From contig NZ_CP147251.1 of assembly GCF_017426705.2 (NCBI RefSeq), forward strand, positions 434,001 through 498,000: a DNA stretch of 64,000 nt, read 5' to 3'. The notes beneath the pieces are model-generated. The model made no database searches. It saw only the letters and a list, made by a program, of their open reading frames with translations, and had not been told where the DNA came from. The stretch is from Enterococcus sp. DIV2402 (GTDB lineage: Bacteria > Bacillota > Bacilli > Lactobacillales > Enterococcaceae). How positions within the stretch are numbered: the stretch's first letter is position 1; every line of letters begins with the position of its first letter. Shown one piece after another: positions 42,830-51,808 of the stretch. The position numbers and the translations under genes are program-made.

Positions 42830-43483
42830 CTCATAAACGTCCATTATCTTGGAACAATCGTCACTCTTGGAAATATAAATGATAGCCAAGTAGCGATTGC
42901 TCGTTACTTGTTATCTAATCGATTACGCCCTGTATTACCATATACAAGACCTCGAGGAGATAAACCACTCTTTCGAAAAAATGACTTTGTTTATGATGAA
43001 TTTTTTGATTGTTATTTATGCCCAGAAAATCAAGTGTTGTCCTTTTCAACGATTTCACGTGACGGCTACCGAGAATACAAATCAAAACCCTCTATTTGTA
43101 AACACTGTCCGTTATTAGAAAAATGTACACGGAGTCAAAAACATCAAAAAATCATTACTCGTCATATCTGGCAAGATTCGTTGGATCAGGCAGAGGAATT
43201 ACGCTATACAGAAACCAATAAACACTTATATAAGCGACGCAAAGAAACAATTGAACGAGTCTTTGCCGATGCGAAAGAAAAGCATGGTTTGCGGTGGACA
43301 AAATACCGATCCTTGGAAAAAGTTGCCGTACACACGATGCTTACGTTTGCTGCCATGAACCTGAAAAAATTGGCGACGTGGTTAGTAAAAGGGTAAGAGA
43401 TCTTTATTTTTTTTTTTGACAATTTTAAAAAAATAGACTGAAAATCTCTAAATGAGAGATTCTCAATCTATTTGTTTACAGTC
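42830..43483 (+). mobile_element. IS1182-like transposase remnant with right end
   Basis: An open frame from about 42830 to 43396 encodes VHYLGTIVTLGNINDSQ fused directly to VAIARYLLSNRLRPVLPYT and then the IS1182-family C-terminal half with its CKHCPLLEKC cysteine pairs, ETIERVFADAKEKHGLR (the catalytic Glu helix) and KKLATWLVKG. The 5' half is missing and the stretch between the GNIxDS block and the AIARYLL block is deleted, so it is not functional. The right terminal repeat TCTATTTGTTTACAGTC (43467-43483) follows a short hairpin. The left end is not found. Confidence 0.8.
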
Positions 43484-43496
43484 TCAGAGAACTTTT

Positions 43497-44213
43497 TTAT
43501 ACTTTTCGGCGTCGCGCAAAATCTACAAAGCGGAATTTGTCTAAACGATGAATCGATTCGGTATACTCAAAACAACGAGTATCTTCTAAATACACTAAAC
43601 TACGGACAGTAACAACGTGTTGATCTTCTGGATGTAGATTCATCAAATCACGTAATTCTTTATTGACAGGGTCCACTGTAATTTCTTTTTGTGCGTAGGC
43701 AATCTCTAAGCCTAAATCATTTTCAAAGTAATCATAAATTGATTTTTCCGCTTTGTTTTCAGGTAGCTCAGGGATGATATCAGCAATCAAATAGTCTTTG
43801 TCTAAAATCACGACCTCGCCATCAATTCGACGTTGACGAATGAGGCGCCATGCTTCAGCTGCGACAGGCCAATCGGTAATCTCGTGTAACGAAGGAGAGA
43901 CCGCAATTTTGCGAATCTCTACCACACTGGTTTCACTAGGAATTTGCTGAGCTGTTTGTAATTCTTTAAAACTGGTTAGTCCAGAAATTGGAAAATCAAA
44001 ACGATTTAAGTCTAAGACAATCGAACCTTTGCCTTGTTTTTTTTGGATATAACCAGCATCACGTAATAAATTTAGGGCTTTACGAACAGTTTCTCTAGAA
44101 ACACTATACATTTTAATCAGTTGGTTTTCACTTGGTAACAGTGTATGGGGCGGATATTCTTTGGCTAATATTTTTTGTTCTAAATCTAGAAAAATTTCTT
44201 TGAATTTATTCAT
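43497..44213 (-). CDS. treR: Trehalose operon repressor TreR (GntR family)
   Basis: This 238-aa regulator has an N-terminal winged helix (LLPSENQLIKMYSVSRETVRK) and a UTRA effector domain (FPISGLTSFKEL, VILDKDYLIADIIPEL, SIYDYFENDLGLEIAYAQKEI) ending HRLDKFRFVDFARRRK, very like B. subtilis TreR, which releases its operator on binding trehalose 6-phosphate. ATG 44213 follows GGAGGAGGG. It lies downstream of pgmB in the same direction; candidate operators are at 47.56 kb and 47.8 kb. Confidence 0.92.
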   Translation of the reverse strand: MNKFKEIFLDLEQKILAKEYPPHTLLPSENQLIKMYSVSRETVRKALNLLRDAGYIQKKQGKGSIVLDLNRFDFPISGLTSFKELQTAQQIPSETSVVEIRKIAVSPSLHEITDWPVAAEAWRLIRQRRIDGEVVILDKDYLIADIIPELPENKAEKSIYDYFENDLGLEIAYAQKEITVDPVNKELRDLMNLHPEDQHVVTVRSLVYLEDTRCFEYTESIHRLDKFRFVDFARRRKV

Positions 44214-44266
44214 CACTCACCCTCCTCCAATCCATTATAGCGACAGGGAGTTAGGAAAGCAAACCA

Positions 44267-44917
44267 CTATTTTTGTAATAATTCAGCAACAGAAACATCT
44301 GTTAATTTATTGACAATTAAATCAGCACCGTGTAATTCTTCACCAGAATATACACCCACCGCATACATGCCAGCTGCTTTGATGCCATCTAAACCAGCTT
44401 GAGCATCTTCAAAGCCAACTGCTTCAGCTGGGGTAATCTTGATAGCTTCTGCTGCACGGATAAAGATTTCTGGGTCAGGCTTTCCTTTTGTTAATGTGGC
44501 AGGGTCAACAATTGCATCGAATGCCTCTTGAACGCCTAATTTTTCTAAGATAAATGGCGCATTTTTAGAAGCTGAAGCAATGGCACATGGTACGTTTTGA
44601 GCTTTTGCTTCATTTAAAAATTCTTGGACTCCTGGCAATAAATCGTCTGGCGTTAAGTCTTGTAACAATTCAACATAGTGTGTATTTTTCTTTTCTGCTA
44701 AGGCTTCTTTTTCTTCTGTTGTGTAAGCATCCGCTTTGTTTCCATAAGCTAAAATACGTTCCAATGAATCCATACGACTAATGCCTTTTAATTGTTCATT
44801 GAATTTTAAATCAATTTCAATGCCGATTTCATCAGCTAAATCTTTCCATGCTAAGTAATGGAATTTGGCTGTGTCAGTAATGACACCATCTAAATCAAAT
44901 ACAAATCCTTTTTTCAT
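44267..44917 (-). CDS. pgmB: Beta-phosphoglucomutase
   Basis: This 216-aa HAD-superfamily enzyme converts beta-glucose 1-phosphate to glucose 6-phosphate through a phospho-aspartate. Seen: FDLDGVITDTAKFHYLAWKDLA (nucleophile and acid/base Asp pair in DLD), a helical cap (GISRMDSLERIL), SASKNAPFILEKLG, and GFEDAQAGLDGIKAAGM. It follows the phosphorylase gene by 15 bases and consumes that enzyme's beta-glucose 1-phosphate. Confidence 0.95.
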   Translation of the reverse strand: MKKGFVFDLDGVITDTAKFHYLAWKDLADEIGIEIDLKFNEQLKGISRMDSLERILAYGNKADAYTTEEKEALAEKKNTHYVELLQDLTPDDLLPGVQEFLNEAKAQNVPCAIASASKNAPFILEKLGVQEAFDAIVDPATLTKGKPDPEIFIRAAEAIKITPAEAVGFEDAQAGLDGIKAAGMYAVGVYSGEELHGADLIVNKLTDVSVAELLQK

Positions 44918-44932
44918 CTTATAATATGCTCC

Positions 44933-47539
44933 TTAGTAGTTGATAGTTGCTTGTTTATTGGCTGTTAATTCAATTGGTTGACCGTTCACTTCAATTGTTG
45001 TTGCTTGGTCTGCAGTAACTTGTAAAGCTGTTTTTGTAGCTGTGACGTGTAAATGAATGCCACGAATAGTTAAGTTGAATGTAATAGCATTCCAGGCTGC
45101 TGGTAAATTTGGCTCAAAGCTAATCATAGCTTTGCGAATATCTAATCCAGCAAAGGTTGTTAATGGAATAAATAAGGTTGCTGCCATTACACCCGCGTGA
45201 ATTCCTTCAGCAGTAGTACCGCCTTGAATATCACGATAGTCTGAGTATAGAGCTTCTTGATAAAGTTTCCAAGCTAAATCTTGGTCATCCACCATTGCGG
45301 CTAATTGAGCATGAACGACACGAGAAAGAGTAGAACCATGAGACGTACGTTCTAAGTAATAATTTAAGTTACGTTCTACGTAGTCATTAGGCAATTGATA
45401 GTTCAAATCTTCTAAAATTAAGCGCACTTGTTCTTTGGAGAAATTATAGAAAATCATTAAGCTGTCCGCTTGTTTAGCAACTTTATATGCGTCTGCTGAT
45501 TCGCCTTCTGCATTTAAGATGCGATCCATACGGTAAATATTGCCATATTTTTCTTTATAGTGATCCCAATCTAAATCTTTTAAGTCAAAATACCCTTCGA
45601 ATTGAGCGATAATCCCGTCTTCGTTAATTTCTAAACCTAATTGATGTTTCATGGCAGCCATTTTTTCTATTTGTTGTTGTGTAATCCCTGCTTTGGCTTG
45701 AATGGATTGGACAATTTCTGATGAGAGTTGTTCGTTAAGACGTTCAATTTCTTCAAATAACCACACGACCATCATATTTGTATAGGCATTGTTTTTCAAA
45801 CCGCCTTTTTCAGCATTTGGATAGCTTTCATGAAACTCATCTGGTCCCATCACACGGTCGATAAAGTAACGTTGTGTTGTTTCATCGAAAGTTGCGGCAC
45901 TTTGCCAGAACTGTGCGATTTCCAACATTAGCTCTAAACCATATTTTTCCATAAATGCAACATCATTCGTATTGTGCCAGTACTGCCATACGTTGTAAGC
46001 AATCGCTAAGGAAACATGACGTTGCAAGCGACTATGATCTTCTTTCCACTCACCACTGATTGGATTTAAGTGTAGCTCTTGCGATTGTTCTGTTCCATCT
46101 AAACCAGATTGCCAAGGGAACATAGCACCTTCATATCCGGCTTTTTTCGCATCTTTTTTCGCCATTTCCAAACGGCGGTAACGATAGAGCAATAATTCTT
46201 TGGCTGTTTCAGGAAAATGAATAATATAAAACGGTAAAATAAATAATTCATCCCAGAAAATATGTCCACGATAGGCTTCTCCATGAAGTCCACGAGCTGT
46301 CACACTGGCATCTAAATTCTTATTGCCATTTGGTGAAGCTGAAGCTAATAAATGGAACGTGTGTAAGTTTAACATTTTTTGTGACATTAGATCGCCGTCA
46401 ATTTCAATGCCAGCGGTCGCCCACAAAGCTTTCCAAGCTGCAGCTGATGCTTGATAACTTTCTTCAAAAGTAGGAAAATCAGCAGAAAAATCGATCGTTG
46501 GGATGTCTTCATGTTCGCGATATTGGTCGACAAGAACGGTTTTTTCAAAGGTATAAGCCGTTCCTTCTTGTGCTTGAAGGGTTAATGTTTGACTAATTTT
46601 GGTATCCGTTTCTTCGGTTGTTAATTCGGCTAACGTTTCGTCATAATATAATTTAGCTTGTTGGGCAATTGTGATATTTGATGTGTTTGTTTTGGCTGTT
46701 AATGCCACATAATTGTGATTTGTTTGTCGCTTGGTTACTTCTAAATGTTCACGTGACAAGCTACGGTAGCGGGCAACATTATAGTTATAAACGGCACCAT
46801 CTGCTTCTGATACCACTGTAATATCTCCAGAAAAATTCAACGGTGTAAAGGTATAAGAAAGGTTAAATTGGTGCACATTTGCCATGCTGGCAATTTTTTT
46901 CGTATGAATGGCTAATTCTTTCCCATCCGTCAATTGAACCGTAGTCCAAGATTCAAATAAACCAGTTTTTAAATCTAAGCGACGTTTCATTGAAAGTACT
47001 TGGTTATTAGCAATGTCTACCCGTTCATCATTTACGATTAGAAAGATTTTTTGTAGATTGGGTGCATTAACGAAATCTTCATTGTAAATGGTACGATCAG
47101 CGACTTGCGAAGCAGCAGTGTTGTATAAGCTTGCTAAATAAAGTGCTGGATAGTTTTCATCCGCAATTTCCATTTCTGGTGTGGTTCCACGTAAACCTAA
47201 AAAACCATTGCCGACTGTTAATAATGATTCAACAGAATATTCATCTTTTCCTGGTATATAGCCGTGATAAACAACCTCCCATGGAATATTTGTGGCATTG
47301 TCAATTGCTCCTACAACAAATGGACGGTTGGTTTTTTCAGTTAAATATTGAGCTAATTCAACGATTTGTCCATCGATTTTAACGATTTCTTCTTTGTTAA
47401 TTGAACCTTGAGTGACCTCATGTTTGCTGATTATTTCAGTTAATTGCTTGATACGGTCTGTAATATCTCCCTCTAAGCCAATTGTTGTGTCATTTGCTAA
47501 AGTAACCGTCCATTTTGTAGCTTGTACATCTATTTTCAT
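44933..47539 (-). CDS. GH65 phosphorylase, trehalose 6-phosphate phosphorylase by context
   Basis: This 868-aa glycoside hydrolase family 65 enzyme should split trehalose 6-phosphate with phosphate into glucose 6-phosphate and beta-glucose 1-phosphate, as known in Lactococcus lactis. It has an N-terminal super-sandwich domain, an (alpha/alpha)6 barrel with the catalytic acid in MGPDEFHESYPN, and a C-terminal beta sandwich (FNLTIRGIHLHV). The first 85 residues are an extra N-terminal part. Specificity is inferred from the neighbouring treR, pgmB and treB; GH65 relatives act on maltose or kojibiose. ATG 47539 follows AAAGGGG. Confidence 0.85.
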   Translation of the reverse strand: MKIDVQATKWTVTLANDTTIGLEGDITDRIKQLTEIISKHEVTQGSINKEEIVKIDGQIVELAQYLTEKTNRPFVVGAIDNATNIPWEVVYHGYIPGKDEYSVESLLTVGNGFLGLRGTTPEMEIADENYPALYLASLYNTAASQVADRTIYNEDFVNAPNLQKIFLIVNDERVDIANNQVLSMKRRLDLKTGLFESWTTVQLTDGKELAIHTKKIASMANVHQFNLSYTFTPLNFSGDITVVSEADGAVYNYNVARYRSLSREHLEVTKRQTNHNYVALTAKTNTSNITIAQQAKLYYDETLAELTTEETDTKISQTLTLQAQEGTAYTFEKTVLVDQYREHEDIPTIDFSADFPTFEESYQASAAAWKALWATAGIEIDGDLMSQKMLNLHTFHLLASASPNGNKNLDASVTARGLHGEAYRGHIFWDELFILPFYIIHFPETAKELLLYRYRRLEMAKKDAKKAGYEGAMFPWQSGLDGTEQSQELHLNPISGEWKEDHSRLQRHVSLAIAYNVWQYWHNTNDVAFMEKYGLELMLEIAQFWQSAATFDETTQRYFIDRVMGPDEFHESYPNAEKGGLKNNAYTNMMVVWLFEEIERLNEQLSSEIVQSIQAKAGITQQQIEKMAAMKHQLGLEINEDGIIAQFEGYFDLKDLDWDHYKEKYGNIYRMDRILNAEGESADAYKVAKQADSLMIFYNFSKEQVRLILEDLNYQLPNDYVERNLNYYLERTSHGSTLSRVVHAQLAAMVDDQDLAWKLYQEALYSDYRDIQGGTTAEGIHAGVMAATLFIPLTTFAGLDIRKAMISFEPNLPAAWNAITFNLTIRGIHLHVTATKTALQVTADQATTIEVNGQPIELTANKQATINY

Positions 47540-47557
47540 TTTATTTCCCCTTTCTAC

Positions 47558-47606
47558 TTGTCTATACATGCAACCAAAGTATAACGGAAAATGAAAGCTT
47601 TTACAA
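47558..47606 (-). promoter_or_regulatory. Promoter of the phosphorylase-pgmB genes with cre-like and tre-like sites
   Basis: On the minus strand TTGTAA (47601-47606), 16 bp, TATACT (47579-47584). TGAAAGCTTTTACA (47592-47605) differs from the cre consensus TGWAANCGNTNWCA at one position (T for G at position 8) and overlies the -35 and spacer. TTGTCTATACAT (47558-47569) downstream of the start site resembles a tre box half. Confidence 0.55.
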
Positions 47607-47743
47607 CGAGTTTATTTGTTTTTTATTTATAAAAATGGGAAAAAGGTTTAAAAATCTAAATTTTATGAATGGAAAAATTGTTTATTAAAGTTGATATATC
47701 AATGTTTTTAACGAGTTTAATAAATTTTTTTTGTGAAAAGATA

Positions 47744-47812
47744 ATAAAACGCTTGCATTATAAAGAGTCACAAGTTATGATTAATTTGTAAATACACATG
47801 TATATACAAATT
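47744..47812 (+). promoter_or_regulatory. treB promoter with TreR operator and cre-like site
   Basis: TTGCAT (47753-47758), 17 bp, TATGAT (47776-47781). Directly after the -10 lies an inverted repeat AATTTGTAAATAC (47783-47795) / GTATATACAAATT (47800-47812), 12 of 13 matching, containing TTGTATATACAA-type half-sites like the B. subtilis tre operator. ATAAAACGCTTGCA (47744-47757) is a partial cre match (11 of 14) over the -35. Confidence 0.75.
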
Positions 47813-47833
47813 AAGTGTTAGGAGGATGCAACA

Positions 47834-49867
47834 ATGGGAAAATATCAAGCTGATGCCGAGAAATTGCTTGAATTTGTTGGAGGAAAAGAAAACATTGCAG
47901 CAGTAACACACTGTGCAACACGGATGCGTTTTGTTTTAAATGATCCAGCAAAAGCGAATGAAAAAGCAATCGAGGAGATACCAAGTGTTAAGGGTATGTT
48001 TACGAATGCTGGACAATTCCAAGTAATCATTGGAAACGATGTCTCAACATTTTACAATGATTTTTCAGCAATTTCAGGAATTGAAGGCGTTTCAAAAGAA
48101 CAAGGAAAGGCTTTGGCAAAACAAAATCAAAATCCGTTACAACGAGCGATTGCTGTTTTAGCCGAAATTTTTACACCATTATTACCAGCTATTATTGTCG
48201 GAGGTTTGATTTTAGGTTTTCGTAATTTATTAGAAGGTGTACAAATTGCAGCACTTGGTCAAAAAATTGTTGACGGTGTAGCCGCAACCAATGTGGACGG
48301 TACACCTATTTATCAGACAATTGTTGATGTCTCACAATTTTGGTCAGGCGTAAATAGTTTCTTATGGTTACCAGGGGAAGCCATTTTCCACTTCTTACCA
48401 GTAGGAATTACCTGGAGTATTACTCGTAAAATGGGAACTACTCAAATTCTAGGGATTGTCCTAGGGATTACGTTAGTCTCACCACAATTGCTAAATGCTT
48501 ACGCTGTGAATAGTACAGCGGCAGCAGATATTCCATTCTGGGACTTTGGTTTTGCTCATGTCAATATGATTGGATACCAAGCGCAAGTTATTCCAGCGAT
48601 GCTAGCCGGATTTACTCTGGTTTATTTGGAGAAATTCTTTAGACCGAGAATTCCTGAAGCTATTTCAATGATTTTTGTCCCACTCTTCTCCTTATTGCCA
48701 GCCATTTTCTTCGCTCATACTATTTTAGGTCCGATTGGATGGAAGATTGGTACAGGAATTTCTTATGTCGTAAACGCTGGATTAGAATCACCGATTTCAT
48801 GGTTGTTTAGTGCTATCTTTGGAGCAGTTTATGCACCATTAGTTATTACTGGATTGCACCATACAACGCTTGCGATTGACGCACAATTAATTGCTGATTT
48901 TGGTACAACGAACTTGTGGCCAATGATTGCTTTATCAAATATCGCACAAGGTGCAGCAGTATTTGCGGTATTGTTCTTGCACCGTACAGATACAAAAGAA
49001 AAAGAAATTTCATTACCATCAGGGATTTCTTCATGGTTAGGCGTTACTGAGCCTGCGATGTTCGGGATTAACTTAAAATATGTGTATCCTTTTGTCGCAG
49101 CGATGATTGGTTCAGGTATTGCTGGAATGTTCAGTAATATCATGGGCGTTCGTGCCAATGCAATTGGGGTTGGTGGTTTACCAGGTATCTTAGCTATTAA
49201 CGGAAATATCGGTGGTGGTTGGTTCGCCTTTACGATTGCGATGGCTATTGCGATTGTCGTGCCATTTATCTTAACGATTGTATTCCGTCAACGTGGATGG
49301 TTCAACAAAATCGATCGTGTTGGTGAACAAGCTGTTGCAGCAGGTGACGCAGTAGACGTACCGGTTGCAGTAGAAGCAACACCAGAAACAACTGCATCAA
49401 ATGAAGTGGTAACAGAAGAATTATTTGCTACAGTTAATGGAACAGTAATCGGAATTAGCGAAGTGAATGATCCTGTATTTGCTCAAAAAATGATGGGCGA
49501 TGGCTTTGCAATCCAACCAACCGATATACATGTCTTTTCTCCAGTTACTGGAACAATTACGAGTGTTTTTGATACGCAACATGCAATTGGAATTTTAACC
49601 CCAGCAGGTGCGGAAGTACTTGTACACATGGGCTTGGATACAGTTGAATTAAAAGGTGCACCATTTACTGTTAAGGTCAAAGCCGGTGACAATGTTACGT
49701 CTGAAACTGAATTAGCGGAAATGGATTTGGAAGCAGTAATAGCTGCTGGAAAAGCAACCGATATTGTAACCGTCATTACGAATGCAGATCGTGTTGCTGG
49801 TCTAACTGTAACGTTAGGTGAAGCTACTGCTAAAACACCGATTGGTAGAGCCGAAATTTTAAGCTAA
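47834..49867 (+). CDS. treB: Trehalose-specific PTS transporter EIIBCA
   Basis: This 677-aa permease imports trehalose as trehalose 6-phosphate. Domain order: EIIB (residues 1-85, with the phosphorylated cysteine in VTHCATRMRF), EIIC (about 110-480; ten hydrophobic helices, GLHHTTLAIDAQL, GITxxLGVTEPAMFG-like block), a linker rich in Ala/Val/Glu, and EIIA of the glucose type (about 520-677; VFSPVTGTI and the phosphorylated His in VLVHMGLDTVEL). The B. subtilis TreP lacks the EIIA part. AGGAGG precedes the ATG. It is divergent from the phosphorylase operon. Confidence 0.93.
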   Translation: MGKYQADAEKLLEFVGGKENIAAVTHCATRMRFVLNDPAKANEKAIEEIPSVKGMFTNAGQFQVIIGNDVSTFYNDFSAISGIEGVSKEQGKALAKQNQNPLQRAIAVLAEIFTPLLPAIIVGGLILGFRNLLEGVQIAALGQKIVDGVAATNVDGTPIYQTIVDVSQFWSGVNSFLWLPGEAIFHFLPVGITWSITRKMGTTQILGIVLGITLVSPQLLNAYAVNSTAAADIPFWDFGFAHVNMIGYQAQVIPAMLAGFTLVYLEKFFRPRIPEAISMIFVPLFSLLPAIFFAHTILGPIGWKIGTGISYVVNAGLESPISWLFSAIFGAVYAPLVITGLHHTTLAIDAQLIADFGTTNLWPMIALSNIAQGAAVFAVLFLHRTDTKEKEISLPSGISSWLGVTEPAMFGINLKYVYPFVAAMIGSGIAGMFSNIMGVRANAIGVGGLPGILAINGNIGGGWFAFTIAMAIAIVVPFILTIVFRQRGWFNKIDRVGEQAVAAGDAVDVPVAVEATPETTASNEVVTEELFATVNGTVIGISEVNDPVFAQKMMGDGFAIQPTDIHVFSPVTGTITSVFDTQHAIGILTPAGAEVLVHMGLDTVELKGAPFTVKVKAGDNVTSETELAEMDLEAVIAAGKATDIVTVITNADRVAGLTVTLGEATAKTPIGRAEILS

Positions 49868-49886
49868 ACAAAATTTCATAACAATA

Positions 49887-49936
49887 ACAAATATGCTAGA
49901 AAATCTTTAACTCAAAGATTTTCTAGCATATTTTGT
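49887..49936 (+). terminator. Terminator after treB
   Basis: ATATGCTAGAAAATCTTT pairs perfectly with AAAGATTTTCTAGCATAT, and the stem extends further with AACAAA/TTTGTT. Confidence 0.93.
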
Positions 49937-50123
49937 TGTTACAAGAAGGATAGAAAACAAATGCATTTTATTTGGTTAATAAATTTTAACAATATCTAGG
50001 GGCCAACATGGTAAATTTTTATTTATTGAATAATCTCGTTCAAGATTAAAATCTATTTTTTTTATCTTGTCTTGTCACTGACGTCTATGCTATGGTTTGA
50101 GTAATAACTTTAAGGAGGCGCTT

Positions 50124-50927
50124 ATGGTTCAATTAGTTGCAGTTGACATGGATGGGACATTTTTAACGGCCGATAAGACGTATGACCGAGGACGTTTTGA
50201 AAAAATTTTAGCCGAACTAAAGCAACGCCAGATTAAATTTGTGGTTGCTAGTGGGAATCAGTACGCACAATTGACTTCTTTTTTTCCAGAGAGTCAAGAA
50301 TTGACCTTTGTGGCAGAAAATGGTGTGTTGATTTACGACCAAAATGAGTTGATTCGCGAAAGTCATTTTGAAAAAGAAACACTGATCTCGATGATTCATT
50401 TTTTACGAGAAAATTATCCCGAAGTCAATATGGTATTAAATAGTATTCAAAGTGCGTATATGGAACGCCATCTGCCCGCAGAATTTCAGCAATTTGTGGC
50501 ATTTTATTGTCATGCGTTAGAGAAAGTTGATGATTTATTAGCGTTAGATTTTGAAAAAGAAAAATACGTAAAATTTGCCTTAGGAGTGCCAACTGCACAA
50601 ACAGAAGAAATTGCACGAGCGATTTCGGCGGCATTTCCAGACAAAGCACAGGCTGTTTCCAGTGGTCATGGGAGCGTCGATATTATTTTGCCCCATTATC
50701 ATAAGGCGAATGGCTTAAAATTTTTAGCTGACTATTGGCAAATCGACCCACAAGATATGATGGCATTTGGCGATGGCCATAATGATTTAGAAATGTTGGC
50801 GTATGTAGGACACAGTTATGCGATGGCCAATGGGGCTCCAGCAGTTTTACAAACGGCTAAATTTATCGCACCTTCGAATAATGAAAGTGGCGTTTTACAG
50901 GTGCTTGAAGACTTTTTATCACAATAG
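50124..50927 (+). CDS. Cof-type HAD-IIB family phosphatase
   Basis: This 267-aa hydrolase has DMDGTFLTADKTYD (motif I), VVASGNQYAQL (motif II), a C2 cap, and FGDGHNDLEMLAYVGHSYAMANG (motif IV), the Cof/YbiV group that dephosphorylates sugar phosphates or related metabolites. Substrate is unknown. ATG 50124 follows AAGGAGG at 5 bases. A promoter is visible: TTGTCT (50067-50072), 18 bp, TATGGT with TG extension (50088-50096). Nine bases separate it from the next gene. Confidence 0.88.
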   Translation: MVQLVAVDMDGTFLTADKTYDRGRFEKILAELKQRQIKFVVASGNQYAQLTSFFPESQELTFVAENGVLIYDQNELIRESHFEKETLISMIHFLRENYPEVNMVLNSIQSAYMERHLPAEFQQFVAFYCHALEKVDDLLALDFEKEKYVKFALGVPTAQTEEIARAISAAFPDKAQAVSSGHGSVDIILPHYHKANGLKFLADYWQIDPQDMMAFGDGHNDLEMLAYVGHSYAMANGAPAVLQTAKFIAPSNNESGVLQVLEDFLSQ

Positions 50928-50936
50928 GAGAAGTAG

Positions 50937-51524
50937 ATGATTGAAAATCAAACGTTAACGATTGATCAACTAGAAGCCGGCGAGACATACCGAAATTGTC
51001 GTTTGCTACCATCTGGAAAGGGTATCTCATTTTCTGATATAGTATTTGATTGCTGTGAGTTTGAAAAACAACGCTTTACATACAGTGAGTGGTTAGACTG
51101 CACGTTTAAAAATAGTGTGTTTTCAAATCAAGATTTTTCAGATAGTGTCTTTTATCGTTGTTCATTTAACCATTGTCAACTTTTAGGAACAAATTTCTCA
51201 CATAATCGTTGGAAAGAAACTCGAATTATTGACTCACGTGGCGATTATCTCAATTTTAGCGATTCTGTGATGGAGAAAAATGTATTTGAGCAAGTTTCTT
51301 TAAGAGAAGCCTTTTTTAAACAGGTAACAATTAAGAAAAAATTGCTTTTTGATCAATGTGAAATGAATCAAGCAGATTTTTCCGAGACGAAGTTAGCACA
51401 AGTTGATTTTTCAACTAGTGAGTTTGAGACACTCTATTTCTCACCACAACTAATGAAGGGTGCGGTCATTTCTCAATATCAAGCAGTACAGATGATGGCG
51501 ATGATGGGTGTGAAAATTCGATAG
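50937..51524 (+). CDS. Pentapeptide repeat protein
   Basis: This 195-aa protein is built of A(D/N)LXX-like five-residue repeats such as CTFKN, SVFSN, QDFSD, SVFYR, CSFNH, and later QADFSE and QVDFST, forming a right-handed quadrilateral beta helix. Some such proteins mimic DNA and protect gyrase (Qnr type), but most have unknown roles, and the length is within the Qnr range. I make no resistance claim. It is cotranscribed with the HAD phosphatase (9-base gap, AGGAG before ATG). Confidence 0.85.
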   Translation: MIENQTLTIDQLEAGETYRNCRLLPSGKGISFSDIVFDCCEFEKQRFTYSEWLDCTFKNSVFSNQDFSDSVFYRCSFNHCQLLGTNFSHNRWKETRIIDSRGDYLNFSDSVMEKNVFEQVSLREAFFKQVTIKKKLLFDQCEMNQADFSETKLAQVDFSTSEFETLYFSPQLMKGAVISQYQAVQMMAMMGVKIR

Positions 51525-51562
51525 GGCAGGGGATTGTATAAGCCTATTTAACCGAGAGATAT

Positions 51563-51650
51563 CCGAATTATATTAGAGCTTGCCAGCAGAACCTGGTCGC
51601 AAATTCATTAGAATGTGCGTCATTCACTCTATATAGTTCGGCTATTTTTT
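51563..51650 (+). terminator. Branched terminator-like structure after the pentapeptide gene
   Basis: CCGAATTATATTAGAG (51563-51578) pairs imperfectly with CTCTATATAGTTCGG (51627-51641) and is followed by CTATTTTTTT. The 48-nt interior folds again (TTGCCAG with CTGGTCGCAA, 51580-51603), so this is larger than an ordinary terminator. The rest up to 51808 holds the ispE promoter, extended -10 TGCTATGAT (51764-51772). Confidence 0.6.
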
Positions 51651-51808
51651 TACGTTACGACCTCTTTTTTAGTTAAAATAGCTTGATAGAACTAGGTTTA
51701 ATTACAATCTATTAAAAATATTTCTAGAAATAAAAGTTTCTCAGTGCCTATACAAGTGAAATTTGCTATGATAGAATACAACACGACTATTTTCGAGTAG
51801 GTGGAAAT

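Noticed and set aside
44933..47539. Maltose phosphorylase (mal locus as in E. faecalis)
   Set aside because: The neighbours are a TreR-type GntR regulator and a treP-like EIIBC, with no LacI-type MalR, mutarotase or maltose-6'-phosphatase, so trehalose is the better fit.
50937..51524. Quinolone resistance (Qnr) gene
   Set aside because: The repeats show only a pentapeptide fold; no specific Qnr loops or motifs can be claimed from sequence alone.
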